DNA from: Cervus elaphus
Taxonomy: Eukaryota; Chordata; Mammalia; Artiodactyla; Cervidae
Length of the DNA stretch: 64,000 nt
Reading direction: 5' to 3'
Assembly: GCF_910594005.1 (NCBI RefSeq)
Contig: NC_057819.1
Location: 125,957,669-126,021,668 of the forward strand
This document shows positions 1-10,200 of this stretch, piece after piece. The stretch's first letter is position 1. Every line of letters starts with the position of its first letter. A program made the translations under genes and the position numbers. Below the pieces are notes generated by a model that was given only the letters and a program-made list of their open reading frames with translations, was not told the DNA's origin and ran no database searches.

Positions 1-529
1 AGGGCTGGGGCTCTGGGAGGTGCCGAGGCCAGGAGAGGCCAGGACCCTGGGGAGGGGGAAGTGGGCGGTGGGATGCCTGGGACCTGCCTTCTGTTTGGTG
101 GGCAGAGCCTCCAGGAGCTCGACCAGAACCCAGCAGCAGTGTGGCAGAAAGGACCGACCCTCACCCACCAAGGGTTGTGGCGGCCACGGGGACACACAGC
201 CTCGCTCGGCTTCTGTGGTTTCCCACACAAACCTGAGTGCAGGCTGGGCCACCAGCGAGCTTGGAGACCTTGGGCAAACGCTCCCCAATCTGGGCCTCCG
301 TTTACTCCCCTGGGAAGTGACGGGGTGGGTGGGTGGGGCCTCCATCCCTGCTCCCACCTCCCAGGAGTTCCAGAGAACACGGGTCTTGTTGTTACCCTGC
401 AGGTGAACCCCCCATCTGTTTAGGGTCTTTCTGCGCTGCCCGAAAAACTGGAGTCTCGGTGGATGCCTCGTCCAGTGCCTCACAGCGTGCAGGTCCCTGG
501 GTTGGCACTGCTTTAAAATGCAGGCTTTC
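1..529. other. Unique GC-rich DNA, no gene seen
   Basis: Overlapping open frames occur on the plus strand because stops are rare in GC-rich DNA. None has a recognisable domain or bordering splice sites. A weak MIR-like trace lies at 266-326. Confidence 0.6.
266..326 (+). repeat. MIR SINE fragment (weak)
   Basis: The order 'ccttgggcaa', then 'ctgggcctc', then 'gttt' follows the MIR core in its tRNA-forward orientation. The piece is short and diverged, so the call is tentative. Confidence 0.45.
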
Positions 530-626
530 TTAGGACTTCCCTGGTGGTCCAGTGGTTAAGACTCCTTGCTTCCAATGCAGGGGGGCATGAGTTCGATCCC
601 ACTTTAGGGAACTAAGATCCCATAGG
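530..626 (+). repeat. CHR-type tRNA SINE
   Basis: It begins with the CHR head 'gacttccctggtggtccag'. A tRNA-like A box is followed by the B-box sequence 'gttcgatccc', and the head closes with 'ggaactaagatccc'. The family is tRNA-derived and found in cetartiodactyls. An AT-rich tail follows. Confidence 0.85.
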
Positions 627-676
627 CCAAAGAATTTTTATTTTCTCTTTTTGCCTTTTTACTTCAAACTGAGGTG

Positions 677-760
677 CTATTCTTTTTTTAATTGGAGGAC
701 AATTACTTTAATGTTGTGTTGGTTTCTGCTGTACAACAACACAAACCAGTCATAACTATA
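677..760 (-). repeat. Ruminant L1 3' end, antisense
   Basis: A T-run and 'aattggaggacaatta' are followed by 'tgttggtttctgctgtacaa'. This is the reverse complement of the ruminant L1 3' terminus, which is also seen in sense orientation near 3250-3310. The L1 appears to resume after the Bov-tA as 'atacatcccctccctc' (1017-1035). Confidence 0.75.
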
Positions 761-793
761 TATATATACACACACACACATATATATATATAT
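755..793. repeat. (TA)n/(CA)n microsatellite
   Basis: An alternating run of TA, then CA, then TA dinucleotides lies between the antisense L1 end and the Bov-tA head. It is a likely length-variable site. Confidence 0.85.
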
Positions 794-1008
794 GGCTTCC
801 CAGGTGGCACTAGTGATAAACAACACACCAGCCAATGCAGGAGACCTAAGAGATGCAGGTTCGATTCTTGGGTCAGGGAGATCCCATGGAGGAGGTCGCG
901 GCAACCCACTCCAGTATTCTTGCCTGGAGAATTCCGTGCACAGGGGAGCCTGGTGGGCTGCAGCGCATAGGGTCGTAAAGAGTCCAACACGACCGAAGTG
1001 ACTTGGCA
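794..1008 (+). repeat. Bov-tA SINE, near full length
   Basis: The element opens with the tRNA-like head 'ggcttcccaggtggca', carries the B box 'ggttcgattc', and continues into the BovB-derived body ('ccagtattcttgcctggaga'). It ends near 'gtccaacacgaccgaagtg'. The family is a Pol III retroposon mobilised by BovB in ruminants. It sits inside an antisense L1 3' end. Confidence 0.93.
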
Positions 1009-1035
1009 CGTGTGCATATATACATCCCCTCCCTC

Positions 1036-1599
1036 CCAACAACCCCCACCCCCAATTTTTTAAATGTAGTTTTTCTTGTTATTCCAGGATGGCGAGCCCA
1101 ACAGATCAGGAGTCGACTACCACTTAAAAGAGAGGTTGTTACTCATAGTTCCCGAGAGGAAGGGGCCGTCCAGCCGTGCAGGGCCACCTGGGGAACCACC
1201 AAGGTCAGTCATAAAGTCGGGAAAGGAACAATGTGGACGAGAACTCGTCTTGCGGTTTCTGTGGAAAGGAGTGGGTGAGGCCGGGTGAGCAGGGTTAGGG
1301 TGGGCTGCTTTGAATAATTGCAGAGGGCTCTGGGCAGAGGTGCTGCCGCGAGGTGGCAAGCAGCTGGCCCTGGGGGAGGTGAAAGCAGGTGAATGGTGGC
1401 CTCGTAGTAAGAGCCCCACAGAGGGGGATGTGGGCTCTGGGGTGGTCGGTCTGTCCATGCAAGATGGGCTCCCTGGGAATTATCTCCAGGAATAGGTCAG
1501 CCCTGGGAGGGGGCAGTCCTTCCAGGGTCAGCGAGGTTCCAGATGTCGGAACGTTGCATATAGAAAGTAACAAAACCTGTGCTGTGTATAATTTGTTAT
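1036..1599. other. Unique DNA, no gene seen
   Basis: Mixed GC-rich sequence with short open frames on both strands. No repeat, exon or motif could be recognised. Confidence 0.5.
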
Positions 1600-1697
1600 T
1601 ATTATTTAATCAATAGACTTTCTTTTATAGCAGGTTTAGGTTTACAGAAAAATTGAGCTGAAAGTACAAAGACTTCTCATGGACCTCCCCCTCCTGA

Positions 1698-1918
1698 CAC
1701 ACACACACACACATACAAACATAGAGACACACACACATAGAGACACACAGATACACACACACACATAGAGACACACAGACAGACAGACACACACACAGAC
1801 ATGCATACACACAGAGACACACGCACACAGACACACACACAGACACATAGACACAGATACTCACAGACAGACACACAGACACACACACACACATAGAGAC
1901 CCACACAGACACATGCAC
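1698..1918. repeat. AC/AGAC-rich complex microsatellite
   Basis: About 220 bp of ACAC runs is mixed with ACAGAC, ATAGAGACAC and AGACAC blocks. On the minus strand it reads as low-complexity frames rich in Val, Cys and Ser. It lies inside the antisense L1, where an A/C-rich stretch may have seeded it. Confidence 0.93.
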
Positions 1919-2215
1919 AGTTTCCCTTCTTATTGGCATCTTACACTAGCGTGGTACTAATTAGCTCATTACAAATGAACCAATATTAGAACATCATTAT
2001 TAACTAGAGTCCAGTGTTTACATTAAGGTTCACCAGCTATCATACTTTCTACAGGTTTTGACACGTATGACATTTGCTTGACAAAAGTACCCACCCGTAC
2101 GGTAGCAAACAGAATAGTTTTACTTTTCTAAAAATCATCCAAGCTCTGCCTATTCATCCCTTCCTCCCTGCTTACCCTTGGCAACCACTGACCTTTTTAC
2201 TGTCTCCACGAATGC

Positions 2216-2431
2216 GTGCTAAGTCACTTCAGTCGTGTCTGACTCTTTGTGACCCCATGGACTGTAGGCCATCAGGCTTCTCTGTCCATGGGATTCTCCA
2301 GCAAGAATACTGGAGTGGGTTGCCATGCCCTTCTCCAGAAGATCTTGCCGACCCAAGGATCGAACTCACATCTCTTACATCTCCTGCTTTGGCAGGTGGG
2401 TTCTTTATCACTAGCGCCACATGGGAAGCCC
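2216..2431 (-). repeat. Bov-tA SINE, antisense, with target-site duplication
   Basis: The reversed body ('gtcgtgtctgactctttgtg') runs into the reversed tRNA-like head ending 'acatgggaagccc'. 'tactgtct' flanks it on both sides (2199 and 2432), and the host L1 reads on across the insertion. Confidence 0.93.
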
Positions 2432-2650
2432 TACTGTCTGCATAGTGTTGCTTTTCCCAGAATATCATATATTTGGAATCAGACAGCCTGTAGCCTTTAC
2501 AGACTGGCTTCTTTCACTTAGCAACACGAATTTGTTTCTTCCATGTACTTTGATGACTTAATAGGTTATTCTTTTTAATCTCTGAATAATACTCCATTGT
2601 TTGGATGGACCGCAAATTAAATATGATGTTTATCCATGACTGTTATTTTT

Positions 2651-2763
2651 TTTTTTAACTGCATCACCTGGCATGTGGGATCTTAGTTCCGTGACCAGGA
2701 GGGAATCTGTACCCCCTGCAAGGGAAGTACAGTTTTAACCACCGGACTGCCAGGAAAGTCCCT
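2651..2763 (-). repeat. CHR-type tRNA SINE, antisense
   Basis: 'ggcatgtgggatcttagttc' is followed by a degenerate reversed B box and 'accggactgccaggaaagtc'. This is the reverse complement of the CHR head. A T-run at the left is the reversed A tail. Confidence 0.8.
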
Positions 2764-3318
2764 ACTATTGGTTTTAAAAGAAAGGCAGTACATATAAAGG
2801 TTTACATATGGAATCCAGAAAAATGGTACTGATGAACCTCTTTGTAGGACAGGAATAGAGGTGCAGATGAAGAGGATGGACTTGTGGACGCAGTGGGGGA
2901 AGGAGAGGGTGGGACGAACTGAGAGAGTAGCATTGACACATACACTAAAGAAAGCGTTAGTCGCTCAGTCGTGTCCGACTCTTTGCGACCCCAGGGACTG
3001 TAGCCCGCCAGGCTCCTCTGTCCATGGGGAATCTTCCCGATTCAGGGATTGATCCCAGATCTCCGGCATTGCAGGCAGATTCTTTACCATCTGAGCCACC
3101 AGGGAAGGCCCATATATACACTACCATGTGTAAATAAATAGCAAGCAGGAAGCTGCTGTGTAGCCCGGGGAGCTCAGCTCGGTGCCCTGTGATGAGCGGG
3201 TGGGAGGGAGGCTCTAGAAGGAGGGGATATGTGTGTCCGTATGGCTGACTCACGTTGTTTTACAGCAGAGACTAACACAACACTGTAAAGCAATTATATT
3301 CCAGTTTAAAGGAAAAAA
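2764..3318 (+). repeat. Ruminant L1 3' UTR and end, sense
   Basis: 'tatggaatccagaaaaatgg', 'gaatagaggtgcagatgaag', 'agctgctgtgtagcccgggg' and 'gcagagactaacacaacact' follow the order of the ruminant L1 3' UTR and terminus. An antisense Bov-tA (2947-3111) splits it. No ORF is retained. Confidence 0.85.
2947..3111 (-). repeat. Bov-tA SINE, antisense, internally deleted
   Basis: The reversed body starts at 'gttagtcgctcagtcgtgtc' and jumps from 'gtccatgggg' to 'aatcttcccgattcaggg'. It therefore lacks the usual 'ggcaagaatactggagtggg' section. It sits in the L1 3' UTR, with a near-duplicated 'ayatacacta' target on both sides. Confidence 0.92.
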
Positions 3319-4047
3319 GATAGGCAGTGGGCTTTGTTGTCAGGGCTGGACTCACAGCGGTGCAGAATTTCTGAGAGGGGGCCCAGTGGGCCGGTGGCCT
3401 CTGCGCCCGGCCCAAGGACAAGTGACGGAGACAGACTGGATTTGCATGATCCGGGAGACGGTGTCCATTCTCGTCGTGCAGACAGCTGGCTGTCCCTGGC
3501 TCTTTCTCAGAAAAGCCTTTCGGGGGTGGTGACGCCCTCCTCCATCTATAGGCCTGCGGGCAGGAAATTTCCAAGCTGATGGGGTAGGAGATTTCCCAAG
3601 TGGGCCGGTTGGCTTCAAGTCTGAACAGCGTTCCCCTTCCCTGTTAAATAGGAAACAGCTTTGAGAGACTAAACAACCCAGAGGAAGGTGCTACAGGCTG
3701 GGAGGCCCAGGCCTCCCCAGGGCCCTCCTCGCAGGACCGGCTTCCCTGGCAGCTGGGGCCCAGCCTCCAGAGCTTCTTGGTCTATTTGGGGGCCTGCAGC
3801 CTGTGGTGAGTTCTGTGGGCTCCAGGCCCGGCAGCTGGCTGCCTGCTCTGGCTCTCATTGGGTCCCTTTTTTCCCCACACTTCAGTGAGGTCCACCCAGC
3901 CACAGGGACTTAGTATGCTGTTCTTACAGGGGCTCCTGGCAGATATAACTCCCGGACAGGGCGTCTGCCCATTTCTTTCTCCTCATTCAAGGCATTGTGT
4001 TGGCTGGCCCTCCTGCCAGGACTCTTTCTCTGTGTGTGTGTGTATTT

Positions 4048-4083
<36 letters not shown>

Positions 4084-4586
4084 GCTGGTGGTGCTGTGGA
4101 CAGCTTGTCCTCTCCCAAGCCATTGATCTGGAACCCAGAGATTATGGGGGAATCCACGCTGCTGGCAAGGGAGGGAGGGGGTGCCCAGTCCCAGGACACC
4201 CCTGGTTTCCTCCCACGCCCCGTTGCTGTAGGCAAGAGGCTGCTCCTGGAGCCTCAACGCTTCCCCAGCGCCACTAGAAGCTCACAACGGGAAAGTGACA
4301 GCGAGTCAGTGGAAAAGACTGCCGTTTCATCTTTCTCCCTCGATGCTCAGATATACCCCGAACACAACCCAGCTCGGTTTGTGTAGGACCCCTCGGAGGC
4401 GACAGCCACTCTTGGAGGCCATGGAACAGCACCGACAAGAGGCCCCCCGACTGAGCAAGCAGGCGGGCAGCACAGCACACCCACTCTAACGCCGGGAGTC
4501 AGGTCAGCGGTGGAGCCTATATCCTTCCAAACCCGGCTTGCAGTCCTCCTCTTCCAGGAAGGCAGCCCTGATTCCATGCAAACCTG
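3319..4586. other. Unique GC-rich DNA with one GT run
   Basis: No exon or repeat is recognised apart from the TG microsatellite at 4035-4079. Short frames on both strands lack domains. Confidence 0.5.
4035..4079. repeat. (TG)n microsatellite
   Basis: An interrupted TG tract: a short TG block, 'tatttaag', then about 15 uninterrupted TG units. Confidence 0.95.
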
Positions 4587-4797
4587 TGTGCATGCCGTCA
4601 CTCCAGTCGTGTCCGAATCTTTGCGACCCCATGGACTGTAGCCTGCCAGGCTCCTCTGTCCATAGCAGTCTCCAGGCAAGAATACTGGAGTGGGTTGCCG
4701 TTTCCTCCTCCAGGGGATCTTCCAGACCCAAGGATCTAGCCCACATCTCTTATGTTTACCTGCATTGGCAAGTGGGTTCTTTACCACCTGAGCGTCG
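4587..4797 (-). repeat. Bov-tA SINE, antisense, head diverged
   Basis: 'gtcgtgtccgaatctttgcg', 'actgtagcctgccaggctcc' and 'aagaatactggagtgggttg' mark the reversed body. The tRNA-like head is present ('ttaccacctgagc'), but its terminal 'gggaagcc' is lost. Confidence 0.92.
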
Positions 4798-5839
4798 CTT
4801 TAACCAATTCCGTCAGTCAGTAAAACAGGACTCCACCTGTTTCTCTAATGCTCTCTCTGTGCGCTTCCAGCACCCCGTCCAGGAGCTTAGGTGGCCGACC
4901 TTGTCCTGCAGGCAGGAGGGTGAGGAGAGAACAGACACTGCCTCAGCCCCTGGGGTGCGCAGGACAGGCTGCCGGGCCAGCAGCCACGGCTTTGCCTCAC
5001 CTGACAGACGGGATGGGCACACCCTCTCTGGCCTCCCCCACGGGGCTGTGGCAGGGCTCGAATTTAAGTCCATTCCTGAAACAGCTTCTGGTCCACGAGC
5101 CTGCTGTCTTCTCACGGGTCCGAGGAGAGAAGCGAGGGAATTGGACCAAGTGCCCGAGGTGCTTCTGACCCGCCTGTCTCCCCATCTCAGATCTGTGGCC
5201 GTGAATTCCTGAGCTTGCCCTGCAGGGCTCGGAACCACAGAAGGTCCTGGGATGCGGCGAAGGGAAGGGATCCACGCTGTTATTTTTAATCTGTGGATGC
5301 AGTCGTCTCAGGCTCTGCAGGCTCTCGGACTGCTGAGAGGCTGCCTGCTGGGCGGAGAGGAGCTTGTCCCTGGGACGCCCAAGGGCTCTGTGGCGGTGAA
5401 GGCCATGTCAGAGCTCCCGGGGGCCCCGCTTGAGCCCGGGAGAAGCAGGCTTGCCCAACACCCCAGGTGCTTGGCTGAGGACCCCAGGCTCTGTGCAGGG
5501 TGCAGCCTGACTTCCGTGCTGAGGGCGGAGGTGGCTGCTGGCTTCACAGCTGCTCATCAAGGTTGTTAGCTCTCCCAGCGCCCTGTCCCCCTCGCCCTCC
5601 CCCCATCCCCGGCTGGGTTTAATGTCTCCTCCAGCACAGCAGCTTGTCTTCCTGCAGGTGGAGGAGAGAGATGAGCCTTTGACCGCAGCGTGAAGACAGC
5701 AGGAAGTGTGTGAGAAGCTCTCGGGAGGCCTCAGGAGGGAGGAGGGGGCCTTTAATATTTTCTGAGGGCTCATCATGTTCCTGGGACATGAAGCAATTAG
5801 GTTGCTTCAAGTCTGGTGAAGAAGACCAAAGGCTGGAAT
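4798..5839. other. Unique GC-rich DNA, no gene seen
   Basis: Several 80-160-codon frames overlap on both strands, the pattern expected from stop-poor GC-rich sequence. No splice-bounded exon or domain is visible. Confidence 0.5.
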
Positions 5840-5940
5840 GCAGAACCCCGAGAATCTTCTGCCACTGCCTTGCTGTGTGTCTTGGGGCAAGTGGCTTACC
5901 CTCTCTGGGCTCAATAGTAAATGGAGACAGAGGAACTGAA
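5840..5940 (+). repeat. MIR SINE core
   Basis: 'tgctgtgtgtcttggggcaa' is followed by 'gtggcttaccctctctgggc' and 'tcaatagtaaatgga'. This is the MIR core order ('tgtgaccttgggcaagt', then 'ctctgggcctcagtttcctc'). Confidence 0.75.
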
Positions 5941-6285
5941 AGTCTGGCAAGTGTTTCCCTTCCCCTTCCCAGGGAAGGCCAGCCCAGGGGGATGTGGGCA
6001 GCCCCAGAAAGACTTACCCCTTTAGCTTCAATGCTTGTCCAAAGGAAGGCAGGTTTGGACCTGGGGAACTGCAGGTGAGGCTGTGCAGGGAGCACCCAGC
6101 CCAGCGTGGATGAACAATGGCACCTGAGGATCTGGAGAAAGAAGATGAGGGGTAGGTGGGTCCGGCCAGGTTGGAAGCCTTGCGCCTCCTTAGCCCTACT
6201 TCAAAGCAGGCTGAACGTGGCTTAGTGCATGGGGCTGGAAGCTGCCATTGGGCCCATGACATCTGTAAGTTGCAGTTTGCTATAA
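5941..6285. other. Unique DNA, nothing recognised
   Basis: No repeat, exon or regulatory motif stands out. Confidence 0.5.
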
Positions 6286-6294
6286 ATAGAATCA

Positions 6295-6462
6295 TAGTCC
6301 ATAGCCCACCAGGCTCCTCCATCTACGTGATTTCACCAGGCAAGAGTACCGGAGTGGGTTGCCATTTCCTTCTCCAGGGGATCTTCCTGACCCAGGAATT
6401 GAACCTGCATCTCCTACATTGGCAGGCAGTTTCTTTACCACTGAGCCACCAGGGAAGCCCAG
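6295..6462 (-). repeat. Bov-tA SINE, antisense, truncated, with 9-bp TSD
   Basis: The reversed element starts inside the body ('agcccaccaggctcctcc') and runs to a complete reversed head ('gagccaccagggaagccc'). The target 'atagaatca' is repeated exactly at 6286-6294 and 6463-6471. Truncation at the element's 3' side together with intact duplications is unusual for a tail-primed retroposon. Confidence 0.93.
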
Positions 6463-6499
6463 ATAGAATCACACGGCTCACTAAATAATGAGCTGTAAA

Positions 6500-6765
6500 T
6501 AAAAAGGGCAGTAATATCTTCATCACCGATAACTCACCTGTGTTGGGCAGCGTGCTAGCTGCTTTATGTATGTCCTCCTTTTCACTCTTCACAATATCCC
6601 AGGGAGGCGATATTGACATTATCATCACTGCACAGGCTGAAGATAACGGGGCACAGAGAGGTTAAGTGACTTGCCCCTAGTCACACAGTTAATAAGTGGT
6701 AGAGCAGAATTTGAACCCAGCCCTATCAGAGCCAAAGCCCTGGCTCTTAACCTCCGGACTGAATG
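6500..6765 (-). repeat. MIR SINE, nearly full length, antisense
   Basis: 'ggcacagagaggttaagtga', 'cttgcccctagtcacacagt', 'gcagaatttgaacccag' and 'ctggctcttaacctcc' follow the reverse complement of MIR from core to tRNA-like head. The degenerate B box 'tttgaaccc' is visible. Confidence 0.88.
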
Positions 6766-6785
6766 GTCTTTTTGTAAGAACTCTT

Positions 6786-6954
6786 TTTAAAAAGTGTATT
6801 TATTTATTTATACATAAGTAAATATGTAAAAGTACTTGGTTTGTGCTAAGTCTTAGTTGCAGCAGGTGGGATCTAGTTCTCTAACCAAGGATTGAAGCTG
6901 GTTCTGCACTGGGACTGTGGAGTCTTAGCCACTGGACCACCAGGGAAGTCCTCA
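6786..6954 (-). repeat. CHR-type tRNA SINE, antisense
   Basis: A reversed A-rich tail ('tatttatttatttata') leads to 'caggtgggatctagttct', a degenerate reversed B box and 'accaccagggaagtcct'. Confidence 0.85.
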
Positions 6955-9087
6955 TATCATCTTTTAATGATAATAGTAAAAGGCCTGGAGAGACGTTCAC
7001 GGGACAGGTCTCCTTCAGGGCCCTTAGTTGGAGGCTAAGCTGCTAGGTCTGCCTGGTTGGGTCTGGCTGGTCCCTGAAGATGCCTCTTGGAATTTCATAG
7101 CTGGAAAAAGAAGTCTTCCCCCAGAGCACTAGCTGCTCGGTCTGCAGGGTCCAGCCTGGGCCTGCCTGTCTGGCTGGCAGAGCCTACCTCCAGGGGGTGG
7201 GGTGGGGGCCCTGGGGGACTTGGGTGGGTGGTAGGTGGGGGACAGCTGCTCTCTGGGCCTCTCACTGTTTGAGTGGGAATTCTGGCCAGAGGGGCCAAGT
7301 TTGGATGGCTGTTTATCTTACTTCTCTTCTCTGCAGAGAAAGAAATGATCAAAAGCCCGTAGACGGCATTACACATGCACACACAGAACTGTGGATCTCA
7401 GTAAGAGGACCCAAGGAAAAAAAACCTGGGCACCCTGGGTCGCTCACCCCTGCCCACTGCTCTCACCATGGCCCCTACTTGATATAGACATTTTAGGCCC
7501 AACCTCAGCTTCTCAGCTGGTAGTGTTTCCCACCTAGACCCCCTGGTCCAGTACTAATGAAGGATATTGTGATGTTTCTAAAACATTGGCAACTTTTTAG
7601 TTTATTCTGCCAACAGCCAGATCTGGTCTGGGTCTGTCTGGTGGAGGCAAGAGTGTCTCCCAAGGTGCCCACCTCAGCACTCACTCACACCCAGGGTCCC
7701 TGGGGGACCTTAGTGGCCTGCCCCTCCCCCACACCCCCTACTAATGGGTGGCAGGGTCCCTTCTTTGCTCTTCCTTCCACAAAGGAGTGACAGCCCCAGG
7801 CTGGTGGGTCCAGGTCTTGCCCAGGCACCAATGAAATGTGGAGAGCCTGTGCTGGGTCAGGCCAAACTGCCCAGAAACCCACTCTGAGGGGACCAGGGGA
7901 GAGAGACGGGGGCTGGCTCCAGGCATCCCAATGAACCCAGATACTAATCCTTAGAATTGATCCCTTTGGACTGACAGTAAAAACTTGGGATCCCAAGCCC
8001 ATTTGCTCACAAAATGGACTGTTTCTAAGAGTTGAAGTTGAAACTCTGAGTCCCTATTACGGGTTCCCAGCTGATTACTGATGGTCAGGCCTTTGCTTAC
8101 AAAAAGAATTTCTCATTTTACTCCAAGACCTGCTCCAGAGTTTCCTCTGCAGAAGGATCTGAATATTCAATCCTTAAAGATATTTGATTTTCAAAATTAG
8201 ACATGAATGTGAACACTCCAGAGACGAGCTTTTGTGTAAAACAAGGTTTGCCTTGGTCAGCAGAGATGGGCGGGGGGCTGGGACTGGGACCAGTGGGGCG
8301 GGCTTGAGGCGGAGGGAGGGCAAGGAGGCCCTGACCCAGAGTGTGGTCACCCTGTGGGTGTGCACACGTGAATGCTTGTGTGTCTGTGGGAGGCTTTCTG
8401 TTGTCACATCAAGGTGGGGGTCCTAGTGGGAGGCAGCATCCAAGGCCACGCAGCTGTGTTCCTTCCAGCAGAACAAAGCATACAGGATCTTGGGATGCAG
8501 GAGCCAAAAAACAAATAAATAAAACAAGCAGCCAGGGCTATAAATAGATGAAGGCAAGAGGAGCTTACAGGCAGCCACCCACTCCCTCCCCAGTGGGAGC
8601 AACAGCGTGAGGCCAGTTCCACAGCCCTAGATGCTCGTCCTTGGCCTTGGGCTGGGAGTGGGAGAGGCCCAGTCCCCCGATCTTCCACCTTCTTCCAGGG
8701 CCAGAGACTGGAGTCCTCAGAGGAAACCCTTCTTGCAGCTGCTGTATCAATTCAGTCACCATTCAAGTCCCTCCTTCCTTCCCTGGTCTAGTAGACCTGG
8801 CCTCCTCTGCGTGTACCTTCTTCTGCTCAGGGCAGAAGGCAGTTCGCTCCTGGGACAGGGATGAGGATCCATGGGTTTTTTCTATTTCCCACCTGGCCTC
8901 CTATCCTCATCTCCAAGGCAGTGCTGACCTGTGAGGGTGGGCACAGATGCTGGAATCCAGGGAAGCTCTTTGTGGTGTTCCATAGCTCTGGAAATGTCAT
9001 CTGGAGTCCATCTGAAGTATTGGGCCTGGCTTTTTCACCCTCTTGTTTAATACTTTCCTCTCTGAAGTTTTAGAAAGTATCTTGAGA
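6955..9087. other. Unique DNA with one G-rich patch, no gene seen
   Basis: About 2.1 kb without a recognised repeat. A G-run cluster at 7190-7250 could form G-quadruplexes. Open frames are short and give no recognisable protein. Confidence 0.5.
7190..7250 (+). other. G-run cluster (quadruplex-prone)
   Basis: Runs of three to five G ('gggggtggggtgggggcc', 'ggtaggtggggg') follow each other within 60 bp. This meets the usual G4 spacing pattern on the plus strand. Confidence 0.6.
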
Positions 9088-9092
9088 AAATG

Positions 9093-9302
9093 GTTCATCC
9101 ATCCACCCATCCACCTACCCATTCATCCACCTGTGCACCCATCTTTCCATCCATCATCTATCATCCTTCCATCCATCTCACACATTCACCTACTCATCCA
9201 TCCATCCATCTTTCCATCCATCATCTACCATCCTTCCATTAATTGACCTACCCATCCATCCATCTGTCCGTCCATTTTTCCAATATCTATCCATCAACTG
9301 AT
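9093..9302. repeat. (ATCC/CATC)n tetranucleotide array
   Basis: About 210 bp of CCAT/CATC units with interruptions such as 'cacc', 'tttcc' and 'tcatctatc'. The first half has many hybrid units and the second half is partly a repeat of the first ('tttccatccatcatcta' occurs twice). Confidence 0.93.
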
Positions 9303-9675
9303 TAGCTGATTACTCTGTTAAGCACTAGTGGTAACCAGTGAACTCTTCACCTGGTTCTCAATCCCGCTTTGTTTGCTCTTTGATGTGGGACTCGGACTTT
9401 TCCCCAGGTGAAGGCAATTCAGAAAGATCAGAGCTGTGGTAGGAAAAATACTGGTTGCTATGGGAGCTCACAAGCAGGGCTCCGTGCCAAGGGATGTTTA
9501 TTTCTCAGCTCTCACACGCAGGTAGGGATGGGAAGCTTTAAAGGGGACTGTACTACCTGACCACATTGCAACCAGCTCTAATGTGTGTGTGTGTGTGTGG
9601 TCAGTGATTCCCAGGGTCAGTGTGGCTTAGAAGCAGATAGAGAATGCACAGGGTTGCAGGCTATCATTGTGACAA
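9303..9675. other. Unique DNA with a short GT run
   Basis: Nothing is recognised apart from nine GT units at about 9581-9598. Confidence 0.5.
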
Positions 9676-9870
9676 TGATAACAATAGTAATAATCTCCAT
9701 CACTCGTTGAGTACCTCCTATGAGTTGGGCATCGTGTCAACTCCTGTGCCCGGATCCTTCCATTGAATCCTTTCAACAATTCCATTGTACAGAAGAGGAC
9801 TGCAGAGTCAGAGGGATTAAAGTCCCCTGGCCTGAGGTCAGAACCTGGGTCGGTCCAGGCATCATGACCC
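9676..9870 (-). repeat. MIR SINE, antisense
   Basis: 'cactcgttgagtacctccta', 'tgagttgggcatcgtgtcaa', then 'gtacagaagaggactgcaga' match the reversed MIR 3' end and core. The reversed tRNA-like head is decayed. Confidence 0.75.
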
Positions 9871-9950
9871 TAATAAGCTGTGTGACCCTGGCGAGCCTCT
9901 CAACCTCTCTGAACTTCATTTTCTTCTGCAAAAAGAAAGGATCTTCTATG
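9871..9950 (+). repeat. MIR SINE core, sense, abutting an antisense MIR
   Basis: 'aagctgtgtgaccctggcga' and 'cctctctgaacttcattttc' give the forward MIR core directly next to the antisense copy. The two form a diverged head-to-head pair. Confidence 0.75.
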
Positions 9951-10137
9951 GAGAGGAGGTGCCCCATCGTTTTGAGTCTCTGAGCGGCATTTTAATGTCA
10001 GACTCTTTGAGGATCTCTTCACATGCTGGTGCTTTTATTTTTAGGATTCATTGGTTGAGAAAACTCACAACGACAAAAAGCTACTTTGAATTCTGTCGTG
10101 GTTTAAAACGAATTTGTATCTGATTACTCATCACTAC

Positions 10138-10200
10138 ATGTACATGCATCTGACAAATAACCCTGAGGTGGGCATTATTTTTTCTGTCTACCCAGGCAGG
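10138..10200 (-). repeat. MIR-like fragment, antisense (weak)
   Basis: 'aataaccctgaggtgggcat' followed by 'tatttttt' resembles the 3' half of reversed MIR ('caaccctatgaggtaggta'). It is short and tentative. Confidence 0.45.

Larger units (their letters stand above)
1600..2645 (-). repeat. Ancient L1 3' region, antisense, interrupted
   Basis: The segments 'aggtttaggtttacagaaaa', 'ccttggcaaccactgacc', 'cagaatatcatatatttgga' and 'gaataatactccattgt' come in the order of the reverse complement of a mammalian L1M-type 3' UTR. An AC-rich array (1698-1918) and a Bov-tA (2216-2431) interrupt it. All L1 coding sequence is absent. Confidence 0.82.

Noticed and set aside
530..626. tRNA gene-like A and B boxes (here and in every SINE)
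   Set aside because: The boxes belong to CHR and Bov-tA SINE heads. They lack a proper cloverleaf and carry SINE bodies and tails.
1625..1939. Minus-strand frames rich in Cys, Val and Ser
   Set aside because: They are translations of the AC-rich microsatellite in three frames, not proteins.
4538..5212. 224-codon plus-strand open frame
   Set aside because: Its first third is antisense Bov-tA. The rest lacks a domain and has open shadow frames on the other strand.
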